Assembly: GCF_031200575.1 (NCBI RefSeq)
Contig: NZ_CP133597.1
Coordinates: 868,001 to 932,000, forward strand
Length of the DNA: 64,000 nt
Direction: 5' to 3'
Source: Ferroplasma sp.
Lineage (GTDB): Archaea > Thermoplasmatota > Thermoplasmata > Thermoplasmatales > Thermoplasmataceae
The position numbers and the translations under genes were made by a program. Under the pieces are notes generated by a model that was given only the letters and a program-made list of their open reading frames with translations, made no database searches and had not been told where the DNA came from. Numbering within the stretch: position 1 is the first letter of the stretch; every line of letters starts with the position of its first letter. Below are positions 43,432 through 52,603 of this stretch, one piece after another.

Positions 43432-43980
43432 TCAATAATTCTCATCAATCAATGCACATATCATATGTATTGCAGTTATGTGCACCTCCTGTATGATGGA
43501 TGTTGTGTCTGTATCCGCATGAAAAACCTCCCGGCATATTCCTGTGAGTTTTCCTCCAGTTTTGCCGGTAAATCCAAGAGTGTATGCCCCAATTATATTT
43601 GCCTCCTTTATAGCTGTGATCACATTTTCTGAATTGCCAGAAGTACTTATTCCCACAACATAATCTGCGCCGGTGCAAAGGGCTTTTACCTGCCTTGAAA
43701 ATATGTCCCTGTAAGAATAATCATTGCCAATAGCGGTAAGTGCAGATGTGTTTGTTGTAAGTGCAATTGCTGGAAGCGGTATTCTTTCCTTTATGAAATG
43801 CCCCGTAAGCTCAGCTACAAAATGCTGTGCATCTGCAGCGGATCCACCATTGCCGAAAACTAGCAGTTTTCCACCATTTTTGAATGTACGGACAATATCA
43901 TTGGCTATCCTCTTAATTTGAGAATTATCTATATTTTTCCTGGCTTTGATGCCCTCTTCCTTATAAGCTTCAAGATCCAT
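43432..43980 (-). CDS. gmhA: Phosphoheptose isomerase
   Basis: 182 residues, SIS domain. FGNGGSAADAQHFVAELTGHF, ALTTNTSALTAIGNDY and GISTSGNSENVITAIKEA are GmhA hallmarks, with Glu in the QEVHITAIHMIC helix providing catalytic residues. It turns sedoheptulose 7-phosphate into heptose 7-phosphate, the substrate of the next gene. Heptose would be used in a surface or protein glycan. Confidence 0.92.
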   Translation of the reverse strand: MDLEAYKEEGIKARKNIDNSQIKRIANDIVRTFKNGGKLLVFGNGGSAADAQHFVAELTGHFIKERIPLPAIALTTNTSALTAIGNDYSYRDIFSRQVKALCTGADYVVGISTSGNSENVITAIKEANIIGAYTLGFTGKTGGKLTGICREVFHADTDTTSIIQEVHITAIHMICALIDENY

Positions 43981-44251
43981 GTTCTGTAAATGGAAAAATA
44001 TTATTAAATCTATCCTTTAACCTCTATAAATCAATTTAACCATGAAATTAGGAAATGCAACATTGGGATACATAAGAACTTTTATTATCATAGCCAAATG
44101 TAACATCATTGTTATTAACATATAACCATATAATTACTGATTCCCTGTGGGGATAAATCGGATATGCTATTAAACATACCAGAACACCTTAATGGAGAGG
44201 TTAATTTCAATATTAGAAAAAATTTAATTATATAATGCTATAACCCTAGCA

Positions 44252-44809
44252 ATGTCATATATACTGTTTCCGAAAAATATCGAGTTAAAGGATAACAGAA
44301 GTATATATATAGATAGGAATACGGTAAAGGATGAGGAATCATTTTCATTACTTATACCTGAAAGTAAATCAGATATGATTATCCAGTTCCTTAAAACCCA
44401 TAGGGGCTTTGCAAATGCAACTCCAAGCTTTGACCATGGAGAAGATTATGGAATTTCAAAAATAATAAAGGCACCCTGGGAACTTCATCTTAGGATATAC
44501 AATGAATCTTATTTTCCAGGTTATTCAAGAATACAGGCCCATATTGAGATCGCGCGTAGGTATTTTCAGCATCTGAATTTTAGCTATGTACAGCCGGTTA
44601 TTTATGAGCCATACAGGTTTTATAAGTCTGTATTCGATGAATTTATACTTGCCTATAGAACAAGATACATGGTGGAAAATATACGGGAAAATTACTGGTT
44701 CAGGCTTATGAATCCCGAACTGCTTATTCCATGGTCTCCAGTGGCCTTACTGAAGACCACTGCAGGCATGGTTTCTGATAAGTTAAAGGAATATTTTTCC
44801 AGAGAATGA
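44252..44809 (+). CDS. Hypothetical protein (185 aa)
   Basis: Soluble alpha/beta protein rich in aromatic residues (ELHLRIYNESYFPGYSRIQAHIEIARRYFQHLNFSYVQPVIYEPYRFYKS). No signal peptide or membrane helix. I do not recognise the family. It lies in a run with 270 bp of AT-rich spacer before it and the ClC leader region after it. Confidence 0.6.
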   Translation: MSYILFPKNIELKDNRSIYIDRNTVKDEESFSLLIPESKSDMIIQFLKTHRGFANATPSFDHGEDYGISKIIKAPWELHLRIYNESYFPGYSRIQAHIEIARRYFQHLNFSYVQPVIYEPYRFYKSVFDEFILAYRTRYMVENIRENYWFRLMNPELLIPWSPVALLKTTAGMVSDKLKEYFSRE

Positions 44810-44875
44810 GCATGGTATACATAGCATTTAAAGGTAACCAAGTATTTATATAAACTGTTGTTATTCCAATTAAAT

Positions 44876-44971
44876 ATGGGGGGATTCATTCCATTCTACT
44901 GCAGTGGTATTCGGAAGGGTTTCAGTATATTAAATTATAAAAAATCACTTTTTATGAAGGTGTTTCTGTAA
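44876..44971 (+). CDS. 31-aa leader ORF of the ClC gene
   Basis: TTTATATAAA at 44845-44854 puts the expected transcription start on the ATG at 44876, so a leaderless mRNA would begin with this ORF. It reads MGGFIPFYCSGIRKGFSI... and stops with TAA at 44969-44971, one base before the ClC ATG at 44973. Near its end it contains AAGGTG, a Shine-Dalgarno for the ClC gene. Translation of the leader would therefore run over the ClC ribosome site. Regulation is inferred. Confidence 0.5.
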   Translation: MGGFIPFYCSGIRKGFSILNYKKSLFMKVFL

Positions 44972-44972
44972 A

Positions 44973-46739
44973 ATGAATCTTAAACTTTCGTCACTGCCAT
45001 ATTTTGAGAGATGGTTCATTGTAGGGGCTATTATCGGAATAGTGGCTGGTCTCGGTGCTCTGGCATTCTATTATGCAATAAGGCTTTTTGAAATTATCTT
45101 CTTCACACATATTGTGGGCATGCCAATTCCCCGGCCCCTGGGAGAAGGTGGATCTGCCGTATACCATTTTTTTGCACTGCGTTATTATCTTATTCCCGTA
45201 GTAGTTGCGGCAGGAGGTCTTCTGAGCGGTATAATAGTTTATACATTTGACCCCTCTGCAGAGGGTCACGGCACTGATGCTGCAATAAGAGCATTTCATA
45301 ACAACCACGGAAAGATAAAACGGAGAACACCGGTTGTGAAGACAATAGCATCGGCAATTACCATAGGGTCTGGTGGAAGTGCCGGTAGAGAGGGACCAAC
45401 TGCCCTGATTGCTGCGGGCATAGGATCATTTCTGGCTGATGTTCTGGGGCTCAGCCCCAAGGATCGGAGAATAGCGGTGGCAGTTGGAATAGGTGCGGGT
45501 ATAGGAACAATATTCAAGGCACCAATAGGCGGTTCAGTTCTTGGGGCAGAAATACTATACAGACGTGACTTTGAGTCGGAGGTGATATTCCCATCCCTTG
45601 TGGCATCTTCCATAGGTTATTCCATATTTGCTTCGGTGGTTGGGTTTGAACCAATATTCGGTGATTACGTTGAGGCGTTTAATGTTTTGAGGTTACCATT
45701 TTACGCAGTCCTTGGTCTTGTTGCTGGAGTAATGTCTATACTGTACATTAGAACGTTTTATGGGCTAAGGAATGTCTTCAAAAAATGGCATGTGCCAAAT
45801 CATGTAAAACCCATGATAGGCGGTGCTGTGGTAGGAATTATAGCTCTTCTATTCCCGGAGATACTGGGAACTGGATATGGATGGGTAGAAATACTTGAAC
45901 TTGGGAAATTCAATGAACTTGTGACATTCGGACTGCCTGTACTTATTATATTGATTATGCTTCCCTTTGTCAAAATTATAGCAACATCATTTACAGTATC
46001 TTCTGGGGGCAGCGGTGGAGTTTTTGCCCCTGGTATTTTCATAGGGGCATCACTGGGGGCCCTTTTTGGTGTTCTCTTCCACTTCTTTGTGCCGGGCATC
46101 GTTCCTGTGGTAGCACCATTTGTCATAATAGGGATGCTCTCATTCTTTGGTGCAGCTGGCAAGGTTCCCCTGGCTGTTATACTGATGGTGGTGGAAATGA
46201 CCGGAAGTCTACAGCTTCTCCCCGGGGCAATGCTGGCTGTCTCTATTGCATACATAGTCTCAGGGACAAAATATTCCATATACGAGTCACAGGTAGAACA
46301 GAGGCGCGATTCCCCTGCCAATATGGGAGAATACCATACTCCGCTTCTTCTTGAAATGAAGGTATCCAGCCTAAAAATAAGAAATGATATATACGCTGAC
46401 CTTTACTATACCATATATAGGGCGGATAATATAATGAAGGAAAATGACCTTCTCTCGCTTCCTGTGGTTTATCATGATAAGCTCATGGGGGCTGTGTATC
46501 TATATGACATTGATAATAAATCATACGGTTATGTAAAGGATTATTACAAACCTGGGATTTCCTATGTTAAACTTGATAATAGTGCCGAAAACGCCTGGGA
46601 GCTCATGATGAGGAACAGAACGAAATGGTGCGCAGTTGTTGAAAACGGGAAATTTATGGGCATTATTACACTGGAATCTATACTGGATAGATATGAGGAA
46701 AATGTAAAGACTATAAGGGCACAGGAATCTGAACAATAG
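44973..46739 (+). CDS. ClC-family chloride channel or H+/Cl- antiporter with CBS domains
   Basis: 588 residues: a ClC membrane core (about 1-430) and a C-terminal tandem CBS-like region (ADNIMKENDLLSLPVVYHDKLMGAVYL; TKWCAVVENGKFMGIITLESILDRYEE). The second selectivity motif is GREGP (about 138-142) with the gating Glu at about 140, suggesting antiport. GSGGSGGVFAPG is the third. In acidophiles ClC proteins may help balance charge at low external pH. Translation is probably coupled to the leader ORF. Confidence 0.93.
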   Translation: MNLKLSSLPYFERWFIVGAIIGIVAGLGALAFYYAIRLFEIIFFTHIVGMPIPRPLGEGGSAVYHFFALRYYLIPVVVAAGGLLSGIIVYTFDPSAEGHGTDAAIRAFHNNHGKIKRRTPVVKTIASAITIGSGGSAGREGPTALIAAGIGSFLADVLGLSPKDRRIAVAVGIGAGIGTIFKAPIGGSVLGAEILYRRDFESEVIFPSLVASSIGYSIFASVVGFEPIFGDYVEAFNVLRLPFYAVLGLVAGVMSILYIRTFYGLRNVFKKWHVPNHVKPMIGGAVVGIIALLFPEILGTGYGWVEILELGKFNELVTFGLPVLIILIMLPFVKIIATSFTVSSGGSGGVFAPGIFIGASLGALFGVLFHFFVPGIVPVVAPFVIIGMLSFFGAAGKVPLAVILMVVEMTGSLQLLPGAMLAVSIAYIVSGTKYSIYESQVEQRRDSPANMGEYHTPLLLEMKVSSLKIRNDIYADLYYTIYRADNIMKENDLLSLPVVYHDKLMGAVYLYDIDNKSYGYVKDYYKPGISYVKLDNSAENAWELMMRNRTKWCAVVENGKFMGIITLESILDRYEENVKTIRAQESEQ

Positions 46740-46788
46740 GAAATCCTCTTGACCAAAATATAAATAATATGATTGAAATGTGGAATAT

Positions 46789-47460
46789 ATGCAAATAAAG
46801 ATGCCCCGGCTCAGAAGGATATTCCTGATATCATTTATAATAGAGCTTGCCGGATTTGCCATAATATCATCACTGCCAATACATGATCCGGCACTTTACG
46901 CCAGTTTCAAGTCCGAGGATAATTCCATTATATCGCAATCATTTTTCCCCATGTGGCTTAGCATTTTCCCACATAATCTGCTTATTGCATCAATAGAATT
47001 TATACCCATAATAGGCATTTTTATGTTTTTATTCTCAATAGGGTCAACAGCCTCAGTAATAGCAGTTGAGGGCACTTCAACCCATATAAATGGTTTTGCT
47101 ATATTTGCCAGCCTAATGCTGCTTCCACATTCATGGCTGGAGCTTCCTGCATATGCAGTTGCAGTAAGTACCGACATTTATATATTTTATTATCTGATAA
47201 AGGGTACCCTGAGGGATAACTATCTGAAAATTATTTACATGTACCTGTTTATTGTGCTAGAGCTCGCATTTGCAGGGGCAATAGAGACTTCAGAAATTCT
47301 CCTGGAAGAATCTGCCCATCCATTTGATGCTTTCTATATGTGGATTCCATCTGTATTCATAATTGCCCTTCTTATATGGCTTTTCAGACGTATTAATTCG
47401 GCTGAGTACGGGCATAAGCAGGAGCAGCAGCCTGATGAGTACGATTTCAACCAGTTTTAA
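46789..47460 (+). CDS. SpoIIM-like (DUF95) membrane protein
   Basis: The start at 46789 is placed 25 bp after an AAATATAAATAATAT box. 223 residues with about six hydrophobic segments. The signature is FAIFASLMLLPHSWLELPAYAVAVS, matching the PHG(I)FELPA core of SpoIIM/DUF95 proteins. The archaeal role is unknown; some homologues are linked to ABC exporters or cell-envelope remodelling. The gene follows ClC on the same strand. Confidence 0.75.
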   Translation: MQIKMPRLRRIFLISFIIELAGFAIISSLPIHDPALYASFKSEDNSIISQSFFPMWLSIFPHNLLIASIEFIPIIGIFMFLFSIGSTASVIAVEGTSTHINGFAIFASLMLLPHSWLELPAYAVAVSTDIYIFYYLIKGTLRDNYLKIIYMYLFIVLELAFAGAIETSEILLEESAHPFDAFYMWIPSVFIIALLIWLFRRINSAEYGHKQEQQPDEYDFNQF

Positions 47461-47484
47461 ATATAAATAATATATACTCTTTAA

Positions 47485-48291
47485 GTGAAAGTCGGATATT
47501 TTGGTGAACCTGGTGCATACAGCAATATGGCTGCAATGCGCATGGCATCCGGAGACTATGTACCATTGGACTCTGTACGTACCGTATTTAGAGCACTTCA
47601 GGATCATAGTATAGATGTCGGTGTCGTCCCAGTGGAAAATTCTATTGAGGGTGCAGTAAACCAGACATATGACTTTCTCTTTAAAACAGATTTTTATATT
47701 GTGAAGGAGTATTATCTAAGGGTAAGGCACTGCCTTATTGGAAAACCGGATTCAAAGCTAAATGATATAAAATATGCGATCTCACATCCACAGGCTCTGG
47801 CCCAGTGTTCAGATTTCATATACAGTCATGGGTTAAAGACTATCAGTGAGTACGACACAGCGGGAAGCGTTAAAATCGTAAAGGATGGTACTGATAGTTC
47901 TCGAGCCGCCATAGCCAGTGAACTTGCAGCTGGAATATATGGAATGAAGATACTGGCAAGGAATATAGAAAACAACAATTCTAATTATACAAGGTTTTTC
48001 CTCATGTCTAGAAATCCTGTTTCCCCAGAGGGAAGAGCAAAAATATCAATTGTATTTTCAACAGAGAACAAAGCAGGGTCACTTTACAGCGTTCTTAAAG
48101 TATTCAATGAATATGAAATTAATATGACGAAAATTGAATCCAGGCCTGTTCAGTATAATCCCTTCAATTACATATTTTTTATAGATATAGAAAGAAATAA
48201 AAATTCAGATGCAGCTCTTTCTAGAATAAAAGATATAACCAGTCCTTTCAAGGTGCTTGGAGTTTATGAAATGGCATCTATCAACGAATAA
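47485..48291 (+). CDS. pheA: Prephenate dehydratase
   Basis: Starts with GTG at 47485, about 25 bp after a TTTAAATATAAA box. 268 residues. VGYFGEPGAYSNMAAM, VVPVENSIEGAVNQTYDFL and NNSNYTRFFLMSR (the TRF catalytic region) mark the dehydratase domain; the last ~75 residues are an ACT domain (GSLYSVLKVFNEYEINMTKIESRP) for phenylalanine feedback. It makes phenylpyruvate in Phe synthesis. Monofunctional, without chorismate mutase. Confidence 0.95.
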   Translation: MKVGYFGEPGAYSNMAAMRMASGDYVPLDSVRTVFRALQDHSIDVGVVPVENSIEGAVNQTYDFLFKTDFYIVKEYYLRVRHCLIGKPDSKLNDIKYAISHPQALAQCSDFIYSHGLKTISEYDTAGSVKIVKDGTDSSRAAIASELAAGIYGMKILARNIENNNSNYTRFFLMSRNPVSPEGRAKISIVFSTENKAGSLYSVLKVFNEYEINMTKIESRPVQYNPFNYIFFIDIERNKNSDAALSRIKDITSPFKVLGVYEMASINE

Positions 48292-48347
48292 CCATTATGG
48301 AATACTTACAGCATAAACATTTATTTACAATGTAATAATATAAACTT

Positions 48348-48800
48348 ATGTTAACCTTTGAGGATTCCTTTGAAGTAAAAACAAAACCTGAAAATGCATA
48401 CAGCCAGGTAGCGGATATGGAAGAACTTGTCAAACTGGTGCCGGATCTGATAAGCCACGAAAAGGTAAGTGATACTGAAATGAAGCTTACAGCGAAGGCC
48501 GGAGTTTCATTTATCAAGGGCAAATTTGACCTTATACTGGATGTTACTGATAAAACCGAAAATCAGGAAATAACACTTAAGGGCAGGGGCAACGGTTCAG
48601 GTGCATCCGTAGATTTTACTCTCAACTTCAGGTTCACAGGTGATGGTGACACTACAAAGGTGGACTGGAAGGCTGATATGAATGTAGTAGGAACTGCCGC
48701 CAGTATGGGTGCAAGAATGATGAAAAGCGCATCACAGAAATATATAACAAAACTGGTTAAAAGCTATAAAAAAGCCCTGGAAGGGGAAGCGGCGGAATAA
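48348..48800 (+). CDS. CoxG-like SRPBCC protein
   Basis: 150 residues, START/SRPBCC fold. FEDSFEVKTKPENAYSQVADMEELVKLVPDL, then MKLTAKAGVSFIKGKFDLILDV and DWKADMNVVGTAASMGARMM, match carbon monoxide dehydrogenase subunit G family members. In archaea without CO dehydrogenase these proteins are of unknown role. It is 3 bp from the next gene, which suggests co-translation. Confidence 0.85.
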   Translation: MLTFEDSFEVKTKPENAYSQVADMEELVKLVPDLISHEKVSDTEMKLTAKAGVSFIKGKFDLILDVTDKTENQEITLKGRGNGSGASVDFTLNFRFTGDGDTTKVDWKADMNVVGTAASMGARMMKSASQKYITKLVKSYKKALEGEAAE

Positions 48801-48802
48801 AA

Positions 48803-49066
48803 ATGCCTGTTGATAGCCGGATATTCAACTCATCTAAAAATATTGATACTAAGAACAATATACTGGATTTTCTGGAGAATAACAGGGAAAATGCATATAC
48901 ATTAAAAGAACTGAAAGATCACCTGGGAAAGGATCATGAGGAGTGGATGGTACATATGGAGCTAACATCCCTTATCTGGGCCGGCAAGGTGGAATACCGG
49001 GATATTTATGACAGTGCGGGCAAACTTGTCCGGTATTTCAAAATCAATGCAGAAAATAAGAAATAA
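48803..49066 (+). CDS. Winged-helix-like protein (87 aa)
   Basis: NNILDFLENNRENAYTLKELKDHLGKDHEEWMVHMELTSLIWAGKVEYRDI fits a small winged HTH (three helices plus a wing). The start is 2 bp after the CoxG-like stop, so it is part of that operon. The DNA target is unknown; it might be a protein-protein adaptor instead. Confidence 0.7.
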   Translation: MPVDSRIFNSSKNIDTKNNILDFLENNRENAYTLKELKDHLGKDHEEWMVHMELTSLIWAGKVEYRDIYDSAGKLVRYFKINAENKK

Positions 49067-49118
49067 ATTATATTTTTCATGAAAGTCAAATTTAAATTGT
49101 ATTACTGCTTTAACCTGC

Positions 49119-49643
49119 ATGATATATGAATTTGAGGGGAGGGTTCCCAAAATAGGAAACAATACGTATATTTTTGAAAATGCCACCGTAATTGGAGATG
49201 TACAGATAGGCGATAATGTATGGATAGGACCTGGAGCAGTTCTCCGTGGAGATTACGGCACCATCAGTGTTGGATCATATTCTGCAATAGAGGACAATTG
49301 CGTAATACATGCAAGGCCAGGTGAAAAAACCGTTATTGGGGATCATGTAACCGTGGGGCATCTGTCAGTAATCCACACAGGCAGGATAGGTGATTATGCA
49401 GTTATAGGCATGAATTCAACGGTTTCAGATTTCGCAACTATTGGTGAGTGGGCCGCAATAGGGGAGGGTGCTGTTGTCAAAAACAATAGTGTAATACCAG
49501 AAAAATCAATTGCAGTTGGTATACCTGCTAAAGTTGTCAGTACCGTAACTGAGAATTATATGCAGTTATGGAAAAAATATAAAGAGAATTATAACACCTT
49601 TTGCAACCGTTACGCAAAAAATCTTAAAGATCACCCTATGTAA
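49119..49643 (+). CDS. Gamma-carbonic-anhydrase-like hexapeptide protein
   Basis: 174 residues: a left-handed beta-helix of hexapeptide repeats (VIGDVQIGDNVWIGPGAVLRGD...). Candidate zinc ligands are His in DNCVIHARPGE and in VTVGHLSVIHTG, matching the gamma-carbonic anhydrase (CamH-like) family. A C-terminal amphipathic helix follows. It may hydrate CO2 or serve another ligand. It is the third gene after CoxG and the wHTH. Confidence 0.9.
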   Translation: MIYEFEGRVPKIGNNTYIFENATVIGDVQIGDNVWIGPGAVLRGDYGTISVGSYSAIEDNCVIHARPGEKTVIGDHVTVGHLSVIHTGRIGDYAVIGMNSTVSDFATIGEWAAIGEGAVVKNNSVIPEKSIAVGIPAKVVSTVTENYMQLWKKYKENYNTFCNRYAKNLKDHPM

Positions 49644-49663
49644 TCTGTTAAAAATAGAGAATT

Positions 49664-50134
49664 TTAGTTATATTTCGATACAACTTCTTCTATCTTTTTA
49701 TAATCTGGCTCTTTTCCTGCATCTTCACTTACCCATCTGTATACAACCTTTCCTGTTTTATCAAGGACGAATACAGACCTCTTTGATGCGGTTAATTTAT
49801 TCAGGTTAAGGAAATTTTGATATAAAACTCCGTATTTTTCTGATATTTCTCTGTTTCCGTCACTGAGCAGGTCAAACTGAAGGTTGTTTTTTGTTGCAAA
49901 TTCCTTCAGAGAGAATGGTGAATCCACACTTATTCCCACTACCTTTGCATTCAATTTATTGAAATTTGCCATAGAATCTCTGAATGTGCACATTTCCTTT
50001 GTACAAACAGATGTAAATGCACCAGGGAAAAATGCCAGAACTGTCACATTTCCCTTATAATCCGATAACTTTCTGCTCTTCAATCCTGTATCAAGTGCCT
50101 CAAAATCAGGGGCCATTTCTCCTTCGTTTACCAT
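49664..50134 (-). CDS. AhpE/Bcp-type peroxiredoxin
   Basis: 156 residues. FFPGAFTSVCTKEMCTFRDSM has the peroxidatic Cys in the P-x3-T-x2-C pattern, and a second Cys 5 residues later (CTKEMC), as in PrxQ/Bcp enzymes. It reduces peroxides with thiol donors. It is a different subfamily from the AhpC-like enzyme at 31022. Convergent with the carbonic anhydrase gene, 20 bp apart. Confidence 0.93.
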   Translation of the reverse strand: MVNEGEMAPDFEALDTGLKSRKLSDYKGNVTVLAFFPGAFTSVCTKEMCTFRDSMANFNKLNAKVVGISVDSPFSLKEFATKNNLQFDLLSDGNREISEKYGVLYQNFLNLNKLTASKRSVFVLDKTGKVVYRWVSEDAGKEPDYKKIEEVVSKYN

Positions 50135-50273
50135 ATTAATCCTTTATATATATAATCAGTATATAAAAAGATGATGTGGCAGAGGTTAAAAAAACTTATT
50201 TATTAATTACTATTTGAGGAGTTTTAAGGCAGTCAGAATAAATGTTTTTTATGTCTGTCTATTAAAAACAGCA

Positions 50274-50951
50274 CTACCTGTTAAAAAACGTCCTGCTACT
50301 TTCTGGTATCCTGTTCCATTCCTGCATATATTCCACAATATCTTTTTCAGTGTTTATATGGCTCCCGAGCATTTTTATCAAATTGTATGGGACAGAGATT
50401 GCACCAACGCCCATCATTCCGGCTCGGACTATATGCTCCGGGTTTGTAATATTGGTAACAAGCACTTTGGAATCAAATTTGCTGTTTTTAAATGTTTCAG
50501 AGGCAATATAGGCAAGTTCCATGCCATCCTTCCCGTTGATCTCTATTGCGCCTGTTCTTATGGAAACATATTCGGCATAGTTCTGCGCTGCCATAAGTGC
50601 CTGTACAGAGTTATAAACAGAGGATGCCGAACATTTTACTTTCTTGTCGTTCAGTTTTAGCATTGCCTTTAAACCCACAAAAGTTGCAGGGATTTTTACT
50701 ATTACATTCATTCCCAGGGAATGTATTTTCAATGCCTGTGACATTATTGTATCATAATCCTGTGCAACAACCTGTATGTGAACTTCCCCGTTAACAGCTT
50801 TTATTATGCTCCCTATCACCTGCTCTGTTGTACTCCCCTTACATACCTCATGTGCAATTGAAGAGGGGTCGGTGGTAACCCCATCTATAAATCCGTAATC
50901 CGAAATCTCCTTTATCTCATTTAAATCACAGCTGTCAAGAAAGAATTTCAT
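50274..50951 (-). CDS. Transaldolase / fructose-6-phosphate-aldolase family (TalC-like)
   Basis: 225 residues, the small type of transaldolase. FFLDSCDLNEIKEISDYGFIDGVTTDPSSIA is the N-terminus, with TTDPS for the usual TTNPS; the Schiff-base Lys lies in NVIVKIPAT; SVYNSVQALMAAQNYAEYVS and GVGAISVPYNLI complete the barrel. It probably serves the non-oxidative pentose phosphate route, or aldol reactions. Monocistronic. Confidence 0.9.
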   Translation of the reverse strand: MKFFLDSCDLNEIKEISDYGFIDGVTTDPSSIAHEVCKGSTTEQVIGSIIKAVNGEVHIQVVAQDYDTIMSQALKIHSLGMNVIVKIPATFVGLKAMLKLNDKKVKCSASSVYNSVQALMAAQNYAEYVSIRTGAIEINGKDGMELAYIASETFKNSKFDSKVLVTNITNPEHIVRAGMMGVGAISVPYNLIKMLGSHINTEKDIVEYMQEWNRIPESSRTFFNR

Positions 50952-51096
50952 TTTAATCTGGTTATAATTATTTTTTTATATATATAGCTATTTGTTATCC
51001 GTTCAAATCCAGGGGGTTAATCATAACCAGTTATAGATATATACATAAAATTAAAACTTTAAGAAATAATTAATAATATAATTATAATAACCTTTT

Positions 51097-51330
51097 ATGG
51101 ATATTGAAAGCATGAAGGATGTCAAGAACATAACCGAGAAAAATATCAAGGATATGTATTCTGATACGATTGAAAATTTCACGGTCAACAGCATAGTAAA
51201 TAACAGTGATAGATACGATGTGTCAACAGAATTCGATCTATCTGGATATCACTATACAGTTTATCTTAGCATAGACACTGAGGGTAATGTTACCAAATTC
51301 AGCCAGATTGCCAAGACCAAAATAGAATAA
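51097..51330 (+). CDS. Hypothetical protein (77 aa)
   Basis: Begins MDIESMKDVKNITEKNIKDMYSDTIENFTV and continues with alternating strands (VNSIVNNSDRYDVSTEFDL; YHYTVYLSIDTEGNVTKFS). A helix plus beta-sheet fold, somewhat like PepSY-type or ligand-binding domains, but unassigned. TATAATTATAATA upstream supports the start. Confidence 0.55.
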   Translation: MDIESMKDVKNITEKNIKDMYSDTIENFTVNSIVNNSDRYDVSTEFDLSGYHYTVYLSIDTEGNVTKFSQIAKTKIE

Positions 51331-51375
51331 CAGTTAGTCGGAAATATTTTAATAAGTGCTTAGCCATATGCTTAT

Positions 51376-51885
51376 ATGAAAATCATAGAGAATGCCTGGA
51401 AGGTTCCACTTACCAACGGCGGGATATTTAGAATTGTTGTAAATGATAGCAGTATAGAGTTTTACCGTATATTTTCCGGAAAATACATAGCGGAGGAACT
51501 GAAATTAAAGAAAGATATGGAGTATATAGATTCCTTAATAGTACCGGGAGCAACAGACCCCGTGGAACCGGAGGACCTCTTTAACAGAATAAAAAATATG
51601 GTACAGAAAATAACCAGTGAATACTACGAAAAAAACCAGGCTAAAACAGATGAAATATCAAAAAACAAAACAGCACAGCAGTATGAAAAAATAAATTTAA
51701 CAGATATCAAAAATATTAGTTTATCCGATTTAACTGATGATAAATTCCCCGAGCTGATAATCAACGATGAAAGGTTTCTTATGCCCTTTGAAAACTTTAC
51801 ACATCCTTCAAATGATGATAAAAGCAGGTATAAAGAATATAGTAAAATAATACTTGATATAAAAAATAGTGCTGGAATTAAATAA
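51376..51885 (+). CDS. Hypothetical protein (169 aa)
   Basis: N-terminal beta-rich part (VPLTNGGIFRIVVNDSSIEFYRIFSGKYIAEELKL), then a charged, Lys/Asn-rich region (KNQAKTDEISKNKTAQQYEKINLT) and a short C-terminal domain. No membrane helix. No family recognised. It ends 3 bp before the convergent hydrolase gene. Confidence 0.55.
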   Translation: MKIIENAWKVPLTNGGIFRIVVNDSSIEFYRIFSGKYIAEELKLKKDMEYIDSLIVPGATDPVEPEDLFNRIKNMVQKITSEYYEKNQAKTDEISKNKTAQQYEKINLTDIKNISLSDLTDDKFPELIINDERFLMPFENFTHPSNDDKSRYKEYSKIILDIKNSAGIK

Positions 51886-51888
51886 TTT

Positions 51889-52602
51889 TTATCTCTGGCC
51901 GGAAACTTTCTTGTTTATAATGCTGGCAAATTTGCCTGGCAAGTCAATAAAGGGGGTGTGGCCTGCACCATCTATAACGATTATCTGGCTTCCTCTTATC
52001 CCCTTATTTAATTTTTCTCCATAGTCGAGGGATATAACCCTATCTTCCCTGCCCCAGATAATGGTTGTAGGGCATTTAATTGCGGCAAGTTCTTCCATGG
52101 TAATTTTTTCCACACTGCGGGCATTATTCTTCATAATCCGTTCTAATGCGTCTCTGTTTTTATAATTCCTCACCTTCAGTATAGAATCAATAAAACCCTT
52201 AACTACTTCAGGTCCACGCTCTCCTGGTGTGGGAGATATGCCGGCGCTGTCTACCAGGAAGAGCATATCAGGATTTGATACTGTGGAGGCAAATTTCAAA
52301 GATATCCAGCCGCCGTATGAGTTCCCAACCATGGAAAAATTTTCCAGCCCAAGGCTGTCCACCAGGGACTTCACTGCATTTGCCTGCTGGCCTATTGTAT
52401 AATCAATTTCAGGCTTATCTGAATGACCGTGGCCCAGAAGATCCACAAGTATGGGCCTGATCCCATCATCCAGCAATGGCTCTATTTTCAGCCAGGTATT
52501 GCTGGTTCCACCCAGTCCGTGGAGGAAAATCACAGGGTAGCCACTATCCCTATCCAGAAATGATAGTTTTCCATATGGGGTCTGGCAGTATTTCCTCTGC
52601 AT
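51889..52602 (-). CDS. Alpha/beta hydrolase
   Basis: The start at 52602 (MQRKYCQTPYGKLSF) is 1 base after the TPR gene's stop; an in-frame ATG at 52626 would overlap it. About 237 residues. IFLHGLGGTSNTWLK is the oxyanion region, VDLLGHGHSDKP and MVGNSYGGWISLKFA the strand and nucleophile elbow (Ser in NSYGG), IIWGREDRVISLD the acid and IDGAGHTPFIDLP the catalytic His. Substrate unknown (esterase, haloperoxidase-like). Co-transcribed with the TPR protein. Confidence 0.9.
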   Translation of the reverse strand: MQRKYCQTPYGKLSFLDRDSGYPVIFLHGLGGTSNTWLKIEPLLDDGIRPILVDLLGHGHSDKPEIDYTIGQQANAVKSLVDSLGLENFSMVGNSYGGWISLKFASTVSNPDMLFLVDSAGISPTPGERGPEVVKGFIDSILKVRNYKNRDALERIMKNNARSVEKITMEELAAIKCPTTIIWGREDRVISLDYGEKLNKGIRGSQIIVIDGAGHTPFIDLPGKFASIINKKVSGQR

Positions 52603-52603
52603 T

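Noticed and set aside
44042-44125. 27-codon plus-strand ORF in the spacer before the gene at 44252
   Set aside because: The TATA-like box is too close to the ATG for a leaderless start, there is no Shine-Dalgarno, and the composition is plain AT-rich spacer.
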